From positions 2,356,001 through 2,420,000 of the forward strand of contig OZ254088.1 of NCBI GenBank assembly GCA_965267605.1: a DNA stretch of 64,000 bases, in the 5' to 3' direction. The position numbers and the translations under genes were made by a program. The stretch comes from G965267605 sp965267605. GTDB taxonomy: Bacteria > Bacteroidota > Bacteroidia > Flavobacteriales_E > Vicingaceae. The notes below the pieces were generated by a model. It was not told where the DNA came from. It saw nothing but the letters and a program-made list of their open reading frames with translations, and searched no databases. Position 1 is the first letter of the stretch; every line of letters begins with the position of its first letter. This document shows positions 25,086 through 33,084 of the stretch, one piece after another.

Positions 25086-26388
25086 GATTGGACTGATCAT
25101 ACAGCGGGAGTTTACCACGAGGGTGAAGAAGAAGTCCTTCATCATCATGACCATTCTTGCACCCGTATTGATTGCTGGAATGATGACCTCCATTCTTTAC
25201 GCAGTTATCAATAAGAAAGAAAAGCAAGTCATTGAAGTAGTTGACGAAACCGGACATTTCGATCAATACCTGGACGATACAAAGAACATTACCTACCGAA
25301 CGAACTACGCGGATAAACCTTCGGCATCAGAGAAGCTTCATAGCAGCGATTTCAATACCATATTGTATATCCCGCGAAACTTCCCACACGGAGGCATCCA
25401 AATCATCTCAAAGGAACAGCCCAGCGCCACCACCACGTTCACATTAAAGAAACACATTCGAAATGTGATCGAAGACCGCATTCTGGATGAAGAATTCAAT
25501 GTGACACGTAAGCAATTAGCGGCACGCGTTCCTGACTTCGTTGTGCAGTCGTACAAGCAGAAGAAGGATGGAAGCATGGAAATGAAATCTGAGGTAGGCA
25601 GCTACATTATTGGGATGGTGCTCTCTTTGGTGATCTATATGTTCATTTTTATGTACGGAGTTCAAGTAATGCGCGGTGTTATTGAGGAAAAAACGAACCG
25701 CATCGTTGAGATACTGGCAAGCAGTATCAGACCAGTGCAACTCATGTTCGGAAAGATCATTGGTATCGGGCTTGTTAGTTTGACGCAGTTCCTGGTGTGG
25801 GGAATACTTGGTGCTATCCTCACCTCAGTTGGAACCTTCGCAGTTACTAAGGCGTCTGGACTTACACCAGAACAGATTGAAGCCTTCAACCCCAATGCTG
25901 TACAGGGACAACAAATGAACGATGTTGCTGGTGCAGAGTTCTTCGAGTATATAGGTCACGTAGATCTGCTAGGAATTTTCAGTTCGTTCCTTGTGTTTTT
26001 TATAGGGGGTTATCTCCTCTACTCGGCCATCTTTGGCGCTATCGGTGCAGCGGTGGATAATGAAACCGATACGCAACAATTTATGTTACCGGTTTCACTT
26101 CCATTGATTGGTTCTATCGTGCTTTCCATGAGCTTCGTTATGAACGATCCTAACGGAATGATCTCTAAAGTGATATCGATCTTCCCACTCACCTCACCCA
26201 TCGCGATGATGGTAAGACTACCCTACGGTGTACCACCATGGGAGCTGTACCTCTCTATGGGATTATTGGTGATCACAGCTATTGGGGTGACCATTTTAGC
26301 CGCCCGTGTGTACAAAGCGGGAATTCTCCTATATGGCAGAAAGCCAACGTTTAAGGACATGTTTAAGTGGATGCGCAAAGCTCGCTAA
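25078..26388 (+). CDS. ABC-2 type permease
   Basis: The 436-residue membrane partner of the ATPase upstream. Its layout is typical of NatB-like ABC-2 permeases: one N-terminal membrane segment (about 22-42), a large extracytoplasmic domain (about 45-175), then five or six membrane segments. The conserved GVIEEKTNRIVEILASSIRP block, the coupling region of ABC-2 permeases, lies near 200-219. Translation is likely coupled to the ATPase through the ATGGGTAA overlap. Confidence 0.9.
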   Translation: MGKIGLIIQREFTTRVKKKSFIIMTILAPVLIAGMMTSILYAVINKKEKQVIEVVDETGHFDQYLDDTKNITYRTNYADKPSASEKLHSSDFNTILYIPRNFPHGGIQIISKEQPSATTTFTLKKHIRNVIEDRILDEEFNVTRKQLAARVPDFVVQSYKQKKDGSMEMKSEVGSYIIGMVLSLVIYMFIFMYGVQVMRGVIEEKTNRIVEILASSIRPVQLMFGKIIGIGLVSLTQFLVWGILGAILTSVGTFAVTKASGLTPEQIEAFNPNAVQGQQMNDVAGAEFFEYIGHVDLLGIFSSFLVFFIGGYLLYSAIFGAIGAAVDNETDTQQFMLPVSLPLIGSIVLSMSFVMNDPNGMISKVISIFPLTSPIAMMVRLPYGVPPWELYLSMGLLVITAIGVTILAARVYKAGILLYGRKPTFKDMFKWMRKAR

Positions 26389-26417
26389 CTGAATTGTGGC
26401 ACCATTTCTGTGTACTA

Positions 26418-26436
26418 TTTTTTAACTTTTAAAAAA
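26418..26436. repeat. AT-only palindrome before the response regulator
   Basis: TTTTTTAA, a three-base centre, then TTAAAAAA: a perfect 8-bp inverted repeat just upstream of the response-regulator start at 26445. It could act as a weak terminator for the ABC operon or as part of the promoter. I see no exact TAnnTTTG here. Confidence 0.3.
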
Positions 26437-26444
26437 TTTGAGCC

Positions 26445-27614
26445 ATGGCCAAGATTCTGGTAATAGATGACGAGAAAGCGATTAGAAATACCCTGAAAGA
26501 TATTCTGGAGTACGAGAAGTTTGAAGTAGCTGAAGCTGAAGATGGCTTGTCGGGAATCGAAATGTTGAAGAACAACAAGTACGATGTTGTATTGTGTGAT
26601 ATCAAGATGCCTAAGATGGACGGCATGGAAGTGCTGGAAAGGGTTGAGATAGTTGCTGGGGATACTCCGGTAGTTATGATCTCAGGGCATGGAACAATTG
26701 ATACCGCAGTTGATGCTCTAAAGAAGGGTGCTTACGATTACATAGCGAAGCCGCTTGACCTTAACCGCTTGTTGGTTACGGTGAGAAATGCACTTGACAG
26801 AACAGAACTGGTTCAGGAAACAAAGAAGCTTCGAAAGAAGGTGCACAAATCGAAAACCGTAGATATTATTGGTGAAAGCAAGCCTATTGAGGAAGTGAAG
26901 GGGATGATTGACAAAGTTGGCCCCACTGACTCAAGGGTATTGATCACCGGAGGAAACGGTACAGGTAAGGAGCTTGTTGCGAGAAGTCTGCACGAATCGT
27001 CAGAAAGAGCGAAGGCACCTTTCGTTGAGGTGAACTGTGCAGCCATTCCAGGAGAGCTTATTGAGAGTGAGTTATTCGGTCACGAGAAAGGTTCTTTTAC
27101 GGGAGCGGTTAAACAACGTAAGGGAAAGTTCGAAGTAGCTGAGGGTGGCACCATCTTCCTTGATGAGATTGGCGACATGAGCCTTTCCGCTCAAGCCAAA
27201 GTGCTTAGGGCACTGCAGGAAAACAAGATCACCCGAGTGGGTGGCGAAAAAGACATCAGCGTAAATGTTCGTGTACTTGCTGCTACCAACAAAGACCTTA
27301 GAGAAGAGATCAACGAGGGAAGGTTCCGGGAGGATCTTTACCACAGGCTAGGTGTGATCCTTATTCACGTCCCTGCGCTGAACGACCGTAAGGATGACAT
27401 TCCGTTGCTGGCAGATCACTTCGCTGCAATGATAACCGAAGAGCAAGGTTTACCTGAAAAAGAATTCGCTGCCGATGCATACAAGGAATTGAAGGCTATC
27501 GACTGGACCGGCAACATCCGTGAGCTACGCAATATGATTGAGCGATTGCTCATCCTATGCGACAAGAAGATCACTGGTAAGGATGTGAAAATGTATGCCA
27601 ATCCAAAGGGGTAG
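26445..27614 (+). CDS. NtrC-family response regulator without DNA-binding domain
   Basis: The 389-residue protein has a receiver domain (1-120; Asp52 in LCDIKMPKMDG is the phosphorylation site, Lys102 the conserved lysine) and a sigma-54 AAA+ ATPase domain (about 140-380). The latter has Walker A GGNGTGKE (169-176), the sigma-54 contact loop GSFTGA (216-221), Walker B (GGTIFLDEIGDM) and the arginine region (GRFREDLYHRLGV). It ends right after the AAA+ lid, so the C-terminal Fis-type helix-turn-helix of NtrC is absent. It should activate RpoN from solution or through a partner. No histidine kinase is adjacent. Confidence 0.93.
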   Translation: MAKILVIDDEKAIRNTLKDILEYEKFEVAEAEDGLSGIEMLKNNKYDVVLCDIKMPKMDGMEVLERVEIVAGDTPVVMISGHGTIDTAVDALKKGAYDYIAKPLDLNRLLVTVRNALDRTELVQETKKLRKKVHKSKTVDIIGESKPIEEVKGMIDKVGPTDSRVLITGGNGTGKELVARSLHESSERAKAPFVEVNCAAIPGELIESELFGHEKGSFTGAVKQRKGKFEVAEGGTIFLDEIGDMSLSAQAKVLRALQENKITRVGGEKDISVNVRVLAATNKDLREEINEGRFREDLYHRLGVILIHVPALNDRKDDIPLLADHFAAMITEEQGLPEKEFAADAYKELKAIDWTGNIRELRNMIERLLILCDKKITGKDVKMYANPKG

Positions 27615-27684
27615 AAGTCTGGTAATGCAACTATTGGTGGTTTGGGTTCGTCTGTAGTACAAACGAACAATAAACCAACCACTA

Positions 27685-28659
27685 ATGCGAATTTCTCTCC
27701 TATCTATTACAGCAGCCATTGCTGTTTCATTTTCCGTTAAAGTAAATGCCCACACTGTGCAGTTCGCGCATTGTATGAGGTGTTGTCAGGTTATTCTTTA
27801 TGCTGAGCACTGGCATGGAACGCAATCTCCACCAGCCCCATTGAGCCTGCAGATAACCATCAATGGTCAAACAACAACCGATACCATTGATGCAGTCATG
27901 CAGTACATAGATGTACCGCTGGCACAATTGCCCTGCTCGGATTCAGTAGGGGTTATCTCTGCTTGTCCAAATCAAGCCAACACCTATGACGATTGGTGGG
28001 AATACAGAATCCCAGGCATCAATTGCGGTGATACCGTAACCATTACTGTTGTTGCAGGTCTTAACACTGCAGCGCAAGATGGATGCAGTGCCCTGCCCGC
28101 TACCTCAATATCCTTCATCGCTTGCGCCAACTCAAAACCACACCCGGCAATCAACGCTCCAGATACAGTCTGTCAAAACGCAAGCGTATCATTCAACGAT
28201 GCAACAACGCAGAGCTTTTCGGGTCTGGCCAATTGGCAATGGGATGTACTGGATAATCAGGTGATCAATTACACCACGCAAAATATGTCTCACACATTTG
28301 CCGGAACCGGTACGTTTCCTGTGCAGTTGATCGTTCAGGATAATTATGGCTGTATTGATAGTGTCACCCATACTATTACCGTAGAAAATTGCACAGGCCT
28401 GGAAGACATTTCCTACACGGCTATGGATATATTCCCTTTACCAGCGGACGATCATATCATCGTAAGTACTGGTGTTAATAGCGCTCCGTCAATGGAATTA
28501 CAGGTACTTACGCTGGATGGAAGATTGGTACTACAGACCAATTTGAATAAGGGCACGAATCGGATAAATGTTCAAACCCTGAGCCAGGGATATTACCTGA
28601 TGAATATCCGCAATCGCGGTACGATTCTTCAATCTGAGAAGTTAATTATCAGTCGATAA
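27685..28659 (+). CDS. T9SS-secreted protein with N-terminal HWHG domain and PKD domain
   Basis: The 324-residue protein has a signal peptide (1-22, ending VNA), an unnamed domain (23-150) with Cys30, Cys33, Cys34, EHWHGT (41-46), NTYDDWW and CGDTVTITVVAG, then one PKD-like domain (about 155-232, NWQWDVLDNQV) and a C-terminal T9SS type A sorting domain (about 240-324, ending SEKLIISR). It is a paralogue of the next gene. Export through Sec and the T9SS to the cell surface is well supported; the molecular function is unknown. Several conserved cysteines suggest disulfides. Confidence 0.85.
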   Translation: MRISLLSITAAIAVSFSVKVNAHTVQFAHCMRCCQVILYAEHWHGTQSPPAPLSLQITINGQTTTDTIDAVMQYIDVPLAQLPCSDSVGVISACPNQANTYDDWWEYRIPGINCGDTVTITVVAGLNTAAQDGCSALPATSISFIACANSKPHPAINAPDTVCQNASVSFNDATTQSFSGLANWQWDVLDNQVINYTTQNMSHTFAGTGTFPVQLIVQDNYGCIDSVTHTITVENCTGLEDISYTAMDIFPLPADDHIIVSTGVNSAPSMELQVLTLDGRLVLQTNLNKGTNRINVQTLSQGYYLMNIRNRGTILQSEKLIISR

Positions 28660-28701
28660 TTTTCATTTGAACGCGTAAGAAACATCATTATATACACACT
28701 C

Positions 28702-28733
28702 GAAAGACCAATATTGTTGGTCTTTCTTGTTTT
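28702..28733 (+). terminator. Intrinsic terminator between the HWHG paralogues
   Basis: GAAAGACCAA pairs perfectly with TTGGTCTTTC (10 bp) around TATTG, followed by TTGTTTT. It ends the transcript of the upstream paralogue, so the two paralogues are probably separate transcription units. Confidence 0.85.
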
Positions 28734-28799
28734 ACATCCATAAAGGTCGGGTAAGAACGGAGTCAAATCGATTGTTATTTGATCTATTTATACATGAAC

Positions 28800-28821
28800 T
28801 TCATCAACGGAAGTTGATGAA
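28800..28821 (+). promoter_or_regulatory. Perfect hairpin upstream of the second HWHG gene
   Basis: TTCATCAAC, GGAA, GTTGATGAA: a perfect 9-bp stem with a four-base loop, 88 bases before the start codon at 28910. No T-run follows, so it is not a terminator. It could be an operator or a leader structure. The 250-base gap otherwise holds only the terminator at 28702-28733; I see no ORF or RNA gene in it. Confidence 0.4.
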
Positions 28822-28909
28822 ACCAAGGGGTCACAAGCTTTTCCGCGATGTTTGTGCAACCTTCTTGGGTTCATCTTCGTCCTTATATTAACCAACCGAA
28901 CCTATCAAC

Positions 28910-30388
28910 ATGAAAAAGTTACTCCGCATTGCGTCAGCTCTTTTGGCACTCTCCACATTACCTCTTACTCTTAACGCACACTCTGTACAGGTGGCTTACT
29001 GTAGCAGTTGTACTGAGTTTAAAATATACGTTGAACACTGGCACGGAACTGCTTCTGTAACCAGCACAACAATGACATTCAACGTTACTGTTAATGGTGT
29101 AACCACAACACAAACTTTGGTTCCTGTGGCCAATCATCAGAACATTCCGGTAGGACAACTACCCTGTTCTGATACACTGGTGCCCTTCGCATCTTGTGCC
29201 CCACAAGCCAATACGTATAATGACTGGATGGAATTCAGTTTTCCGAATGTAGTTTGTGGTGACACCGTACAGGTAACCGTGGTTGCCGGAAACACTGCTT
29301 TCTCAGCAGATGGTTGTACCATGTTCCCTGCCACTACTCCAACCTTTAGCATTCCATGTGATTCGGTAACCACTCCGATCACCGTTTCGGATCAAACAGT
29401 ATGTGAAGGAGATTCATTTGCAGCTATCACCTTTCCAACATTCCCGGGAATCACATTCTCCTGGACAAACAATGATACTTTGATAGGATTGGGATCTGGA
29501 GGAAACGGAAACATCCCCGGCTTTCCTTCTAGCCAGGTTGATTCAACCAGAACAGGAACCGTTAGGGTAATGTATGGTTGCAGGGATACGACTTTTGATC
29601 TTACGGTATTGAATGGACCTACACCCAAATTCGGAGTAACACCATTCTGTCAGGGAGAAACCATTTACTTGTGGGATTCCAGTTACGCAGATGTGGTCTC
29701 CTGGGATTGGGACTATGGCAATAATAGCACCACTGACGATACCGTGCAGAACCCAGCATATTTGGGTGGTAGCGGTCCACATATCATAAGGCTAACCGTA
29801 ACCGATTCAACCGGGTGTTCCAACTATCTGGTTGATACGCTAACCATTGTGTCTCAACCTCAGCCTACAGCGGCAATTCAATCTGTGGACACCGTTTGCG
29901 TCAACAACTCGTTCAGTCTGGTAAACATATCTACGGTAGGTAGTCCGGGAACCATTACCGGTTGGGCTTGGGATATTCTGGATAACAATGTGATAGACTA
30001 TACCACACAGAATGCCTCCCATACCTTTACAACACCTGGGGCATACACGGTCCAAACGATTGTAACCACTGGAGATGGGTGTCAAGACTCTACATCAAAA
30101 GTGATACATGCTATTACGTGTACGGGCATTAACGAGTTTAATGCATCTACCATTAGCACGTGGCCTAACCCAGCGAAGGAGGTAATTCATATTACTTTCG
30201 AACAGGCAACTGCACAGCAGGCCACAGCACAACTTCTGGACATGTCTGGTAGATTGATTCAGGAAGAACGTATTTACGCAGGCATTACAAACAATATTGA
30301 TGTGAGTACCCTGGCAAGCGGAGTTTATCTCTTAAGATTGGTCAGTGATGGTCAACAATACTCCCAGCCGGTTCATATCTCCAGGTAA
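28910..30388 (+). CDS. T9SS-secreted multidomain protein with N-terminal HWHG domain
   Basis: This 492-residue paralogue of the preceding gene has a signal peptide (1-23), the same unnamed domain (24-150: Cys31, Cys34, EHWHGT at 42-47, NTYNDWM, CGDTVQVTVVAG, DGCTMFPAT), an Ig-like segment (about 155-240), two PKD-like domains (about 245-322 with SWDWDYGN, and 325-405 with GWAWDILDNNVIDY) and a T9SS sorting domain (about 410-492, ending SQPVHISR). The second PKD domain is nearly the same as the only one in the neighbour. So the pair arose by duplication, with gain or loss of the central two domains. Probably a surface adhesin or matrix protein; that is inference. Confidence 0.85.
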   Translation: MKKLLRIASALLALSTLPLTLNAHSVQVAYCSSCTEFKIYVEHWHGTASVTSTTMTFNVTVNGVTTTQTLVPVANHQNIPVGQLPCSDTLVPFASCAPQANTYNDWMEFSFPNVVCGDTVQVTVVAGNTAFSADGCTMFPATTPTFSIPCDSVTTPITVSDQTVCEGDSFAAITFPTFPGITFSWTNNDTLIGLGSGGNGNIPGFPSSQVDSTRTGTVRVMYGCRDTTFDLTVLNGPTPKFGVTPFCQGETIYLWDSSYADVVSWDWDYGNNSTTDDTVQNPAYLGGSGPHIIRLTVTDSTGCSNYLVDTLTIVSQPQPTAAIQSVDTVCVNNSFSLVNISTVGSPGTITGWAWDILDNNVIDYTTQNASHTFTTPGAYTVQTIVTTGDGCQDSTSKVIHAITCTGINEFNASTISTWPNPAKEVIHITFEQATAQQATAQLLDMSGRLIQEERIYAGITNNIDVSTLASGVYLLRLVSDGQQYSQPVHISR

Positions 30389-30415
30389 GACGTTTAGCAA
30401 GTTCATCAGTGAAGT

Positions 30416-30453
30416 AAACGGGTGCCCTCCGCGGGGTGCCCGTTTCTTTTTTT
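30416..30453 (+). terminator. Intrinsic terminator after the second HWHG gene
   Basis: AAACGGGTGCCC pairs with GGGGTGCCCGTTT (two wobble pairs inside), followed by CTTTTTTT. It begins 28 bases after the stop codon of the upstream gene. Confidence 0.88.
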
Positions 30454-30502
30454 ACTAAATCTTACATTGTGCAATTCGCGTTGGATCGCACCTAATATAG
30501 GT

Positions 30503-31585
30503 ATGCATTACCTGGTGAAAACCATATTACTCCTCTGGCTTATGGCTTTCGGATTTTCGAGCCAGGCACAAGATTATGCCTTGCGAAAAGTGGGGACCTG
30601 TAATTGCTGTGTAAATTATTTCCTTGGAATAGATGAGCAACATACCTCAAGCATCCAACCCTTCCTCGACTCAATTCCTAACCTAACCGCTTATAGGCTG
30701 GTCAAAATGTTTCCTCCGGAAATCATGCGCAAGCGAGGTCATCGAAAGGTTCGCATTACCATGGTACCCTATAAGCAATATGAGACCAACGCCAGAAAGA
30801 AACAGATCCTGGTTCGTAAAATCCCAAAGAACGAGCAACCACAGGTAAGTATCGAATTCAGTGCGACTGGGTATCCTGTTCGTAGTGTACTGCACGCAAG
30901 GACAGGTAATACTCCTTCGGAACTTACCTATCATTGGACTGGATCCAGACTAGATAGTGTTGTAAGAGAAGCTATCAAAACCACTTTCTACAGTGCCTCC
31001 CTGCAGAGAATGTATACAGCATCTTCAACGTCTATCCGATATACCTACAATCAACAAGGGCAGGTTTCCATTCTGAATACAAGCGAGATCGATGCTGACT
31101 CCAACAACATGGTGATGAACGTATCGTATGAGGGTGGTCGAATGAGCAGAATTCAAATGGACTATACAGGTACCACAGGATATGGCATCAGGCAGATCAA
31201 AGTGGCCAGCACCAAATACTCCACGTTCGAATTCATCCCCAAAGATCTAAGGGTAACCGAAAGTGGGTTCCATAAGCTACAACCTCGTTCAAGTCCTGAA
31301 CTCACTTACCGTGATAACTTCATTAGTGATTCCCTGGGAAGATTCTCCCGCTTCATGTACTACGGCTTTGGGATTGACATGAAGTTTACCTATGATTCCC
31401 TTGGAAAGATGGTTGAGATGGAACGAACAGACCTTGCAGGTAAAACGAGTTCATGTGGCGACTTAGGCCACTCTACATTAAAATTCAATTACAACGAAGA
31501 AGGACTTCCCGGTACGGTAGATAGATTGATAGCGGGCTACAATTGTATACTTAGATTCTACTACGAAAGTGACGATTCCAATTAG
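30503..31585 (+). CDS. Exported protein with YD-repeat-like hairpins
   Basis: I chose the ATG at 30503 because it opens a signal peptide (MHYLVKTILLLWLMAFGFSSQ, cut near residue 23); an earlier in-frame start at 30422 would lie in the terminator. The 360-residue product contains repeated Y-x-Y-x-x-x-G units: YTYNQQGQVSIL, FTYDSLGKMVEM, FNYNEEGLPGTV and others. These look like isolated YD/RHS-type beta hairpins. There is no RHS core or toxin domain, and no T9SS sorting domain. Three cysteines near the mature N-terminus (CNCC) are unusual. Function unknown. Confidence 0.65.
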   Translation: MHYLVKTILLLWLMAFGFSSQAQDYALRKVGTCNCCVNYFLGIDEQHTSSIQPFLDSIPNLTAYRLVKMFPPEIMRKRGHRKVRITMVPYKQYETNARKKQILVRKIPKNEQPQVSIEFSATGYPVRSVLHARTGNTPSELTYHWTGSRLDSVVREAIKTTFYSASLQRMYTASSTSIRYTYNQQGQVSILNTSEIDADSNNMVMNVSYEGGRMSRIQMDYTGTTGYGIRQIKVASTKYSTFEFIPKDLRVTESGFHKLQPRSSPELTYRDNFISDSLGRFSRFMYYGFGIDMKFTYDSLGKMVEMERTDLAGKTSSCGDLGHSTLKFNYNEEGLPGTVDRLIAGYNCILRFYYESDDSN

Positions 31586-32499
31586 TGATGCACAAGAAGC
31601 TTCGCTTTAGCGCTGCCATGCTCTCCTTTGTATTGAACCACATACACACCATTAGACAATCCCTCAATGCTTATGGTTGAACGGTAGCTCATCAAGCTCT
31701 TTCGTTGAACCGTTCTTCCATTCATGTCAATTATCGATAGTTCACCTAGACCATGATTCTCATTAATCGTAACACCAATAAGATTTGATGCCGGATTGGG
31801 ACCTATCACGATTCTATCAATTCCTAACTGTTCCGCCACCCCGACTCCCGGAGGCTGATTAAGATTGATCCATTGAAAACAACGGTGAATATCGGGTGTA
31901 CGTGCATCAGGTCCTGTAGGAGTGTGAGCTACACCAAATGGGAACAGGGTATCCACAATTCCGGATTGGAAAGTCATCAACCCATGGATAGCTACAGAGG
32001 TATTGATAAATCCATCAGCTGTTCCAGTTACGATACAGCTTGGAATAAACTGACTGTTCGGATAGCTCAATCCTGCTGAAGAATTAGGCGCAAGTGGAAT
32101 CAAACCCTTGAAATAGCTATAGTTCGCAAGCCCTATCTCCAAACACTTGTGTCCCCGTGCAGAAAATCCTGTAAGGTAAATGCTGTTGGTGTCAAGGTTG
32201 TAAGTCAGGTTAGTAGAATCCACCAATTCCTTTACAAACTGGTAATTAGAAACATCCGTTCCGATTACTATTCCATCAGCTGTATCTGCGTAGGTTGTAT
32301 AATGCCCTTGTGATGCTTTTTCCAGGTTAACGATCACCTTGTAAGCCTTCGTAGCATTGTAGGTTGCAGGCACGTAATAATCTACAGAAGTTCCACTACC
32401 TCCAATAATCACCGTTTTGGTGAACGCACCCGTGGTTTGTCCCATTACGGGTACAACAAGCGTACAAAGAGCAAATATTAAGATCGTTTTCGGCCTCAT
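31582..32499 (-). CDS. T9SS-secreted alpha/beta-hydrolase-like protein
   Basis: A 305-residue secreted protein: signal peptide 1-20, an esterase-like domain (about 25-215) and a T9SS sorting domain (about 225-305, with VIGPNPASNLI and GVYVVQYKG). The likely nucleophile elbow is GFSARG with Ser113. The domain resembles PHB-depolymerase or feruloyl-esterase type hydrolases (DYYVPATYNAT, then VTGTADGFINT, then HTPTGPD). Catalytic activity is inferred and the acid and base residues are not certain. Its stop codon interlocks with that of the convergent gene (TTAG at 31582-31585). Confidence 0.7.
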   Translation of the reverse strand: MRPKTILIFALCTLVVPVMGQTTGAFTKTVIIGGSGTSVDYYVPATYNATKAYKVIVNLEKASQGHYTTYADTADGIVIGTDVSNYQFVKELVDSTNLTYNLDTNSIYLTGFSARGHKCLEIGLANYSYFKGLIPLAPNSSAGLSYPNSQFIPSCIVTGTADGFINTSVAIHGLMTFQSGIVDTLFPFGVAHTPTGPDARTPDIHRCFQWINLNQPPGVGVAEQLGIDRIVIGPNPASNLIGVTINENHGLGELSIIDMNGRTVQRKSLMSYRSTISIEGLSNGVYVVQYKGEHGSAKAKLLVHH

Positions 32500-32598
32500 A
32501 AGAACGGTTTGATACCGTAAGTTACGAATAAGGCGCTGACGTTGGTCGGCATCGTTTCGTACTCCACCACTGGAATAGTTGATATCTTTACAGTTAGG

Positions 32599-33081
32599 AT
32601 GGGTGCACAGATCGCGAGGATATTGATTGGGCTTCTATTGCTGCTTTCCTTCAAACAGATTGCTGGACAGAACTACGGTGCTTTCTTTACACCGGAAGTG
32701 AAGAAGGGACACAGAACTACATCTGCCAAATTCATGAAATGCCTTGAAGAAAACCGCACCAAGGATGCGATGAAGTTGGTTGGCCCGAAAGTATCCCGAA
32801 GAAAGGTGATTCTACTGAACAGGTTCGTTACCAAAAGTAAGGACAGCACAAAGGTTTCTATTATGCGAGATTTCGATGGAGATCACGTATCTTATTTGTG
32901 CAGGTATGCAAAATGGGAGCGCTGGTATTCAGTAGTTGTTCTTCACTTTTGCGAAGCAAAAGCCGATGCCAAGATTGACAAGGTTGAGCACAAGAATGCA
33001 AAACAGGTAAAGCGGGAGTGGAAGAAACGCGTGAAGTCAGTCAAAAAAATCGAACCCATCGATTCTCCGAAGCTTGAGTAA
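32599..33081 (+). CDS. Small exported protein of unknown function
   Basis: I chose the ATG at 32599, which begins a clear signal peptide (MGAQIARILIGLLLLLSFKQ, cut near residue 23). A TATCTTTA sequence close to the TAnnTTTG consensus lies just upstream at about 32584-32591. The 160-residue product is rich in lysine, especially at the C-terminus (KQVKREWKKRVKSVKK). I recognise no family. It lies 3 bases before the MtfA-like gene and is divergent from the hydrolase gene. Confidence 0.6.
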   Translation: MGAQIARILIGLLLLLSFKQIAGQNYGAFFTPEVKKGHRTTSAKFMKCLEENRTKDAMKLVGPKVSRRKVILLNRFVTKSKDSTKVSIMRDFDGDHVSYLCRYAKWERWYSVVVLHFCEAKADAKIDKVEHKNAKQVKREWKKRVKSVKKIEPIDSPKLE

Positions 33082-33084
33082 ACT

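Noticed and set aside
30503..31585. RHS/polymorphic toxin
   Set aside because: There is no RHS core, no DPxG cleavage motif and no C-terminal toxin domain or immunity gene next to it.
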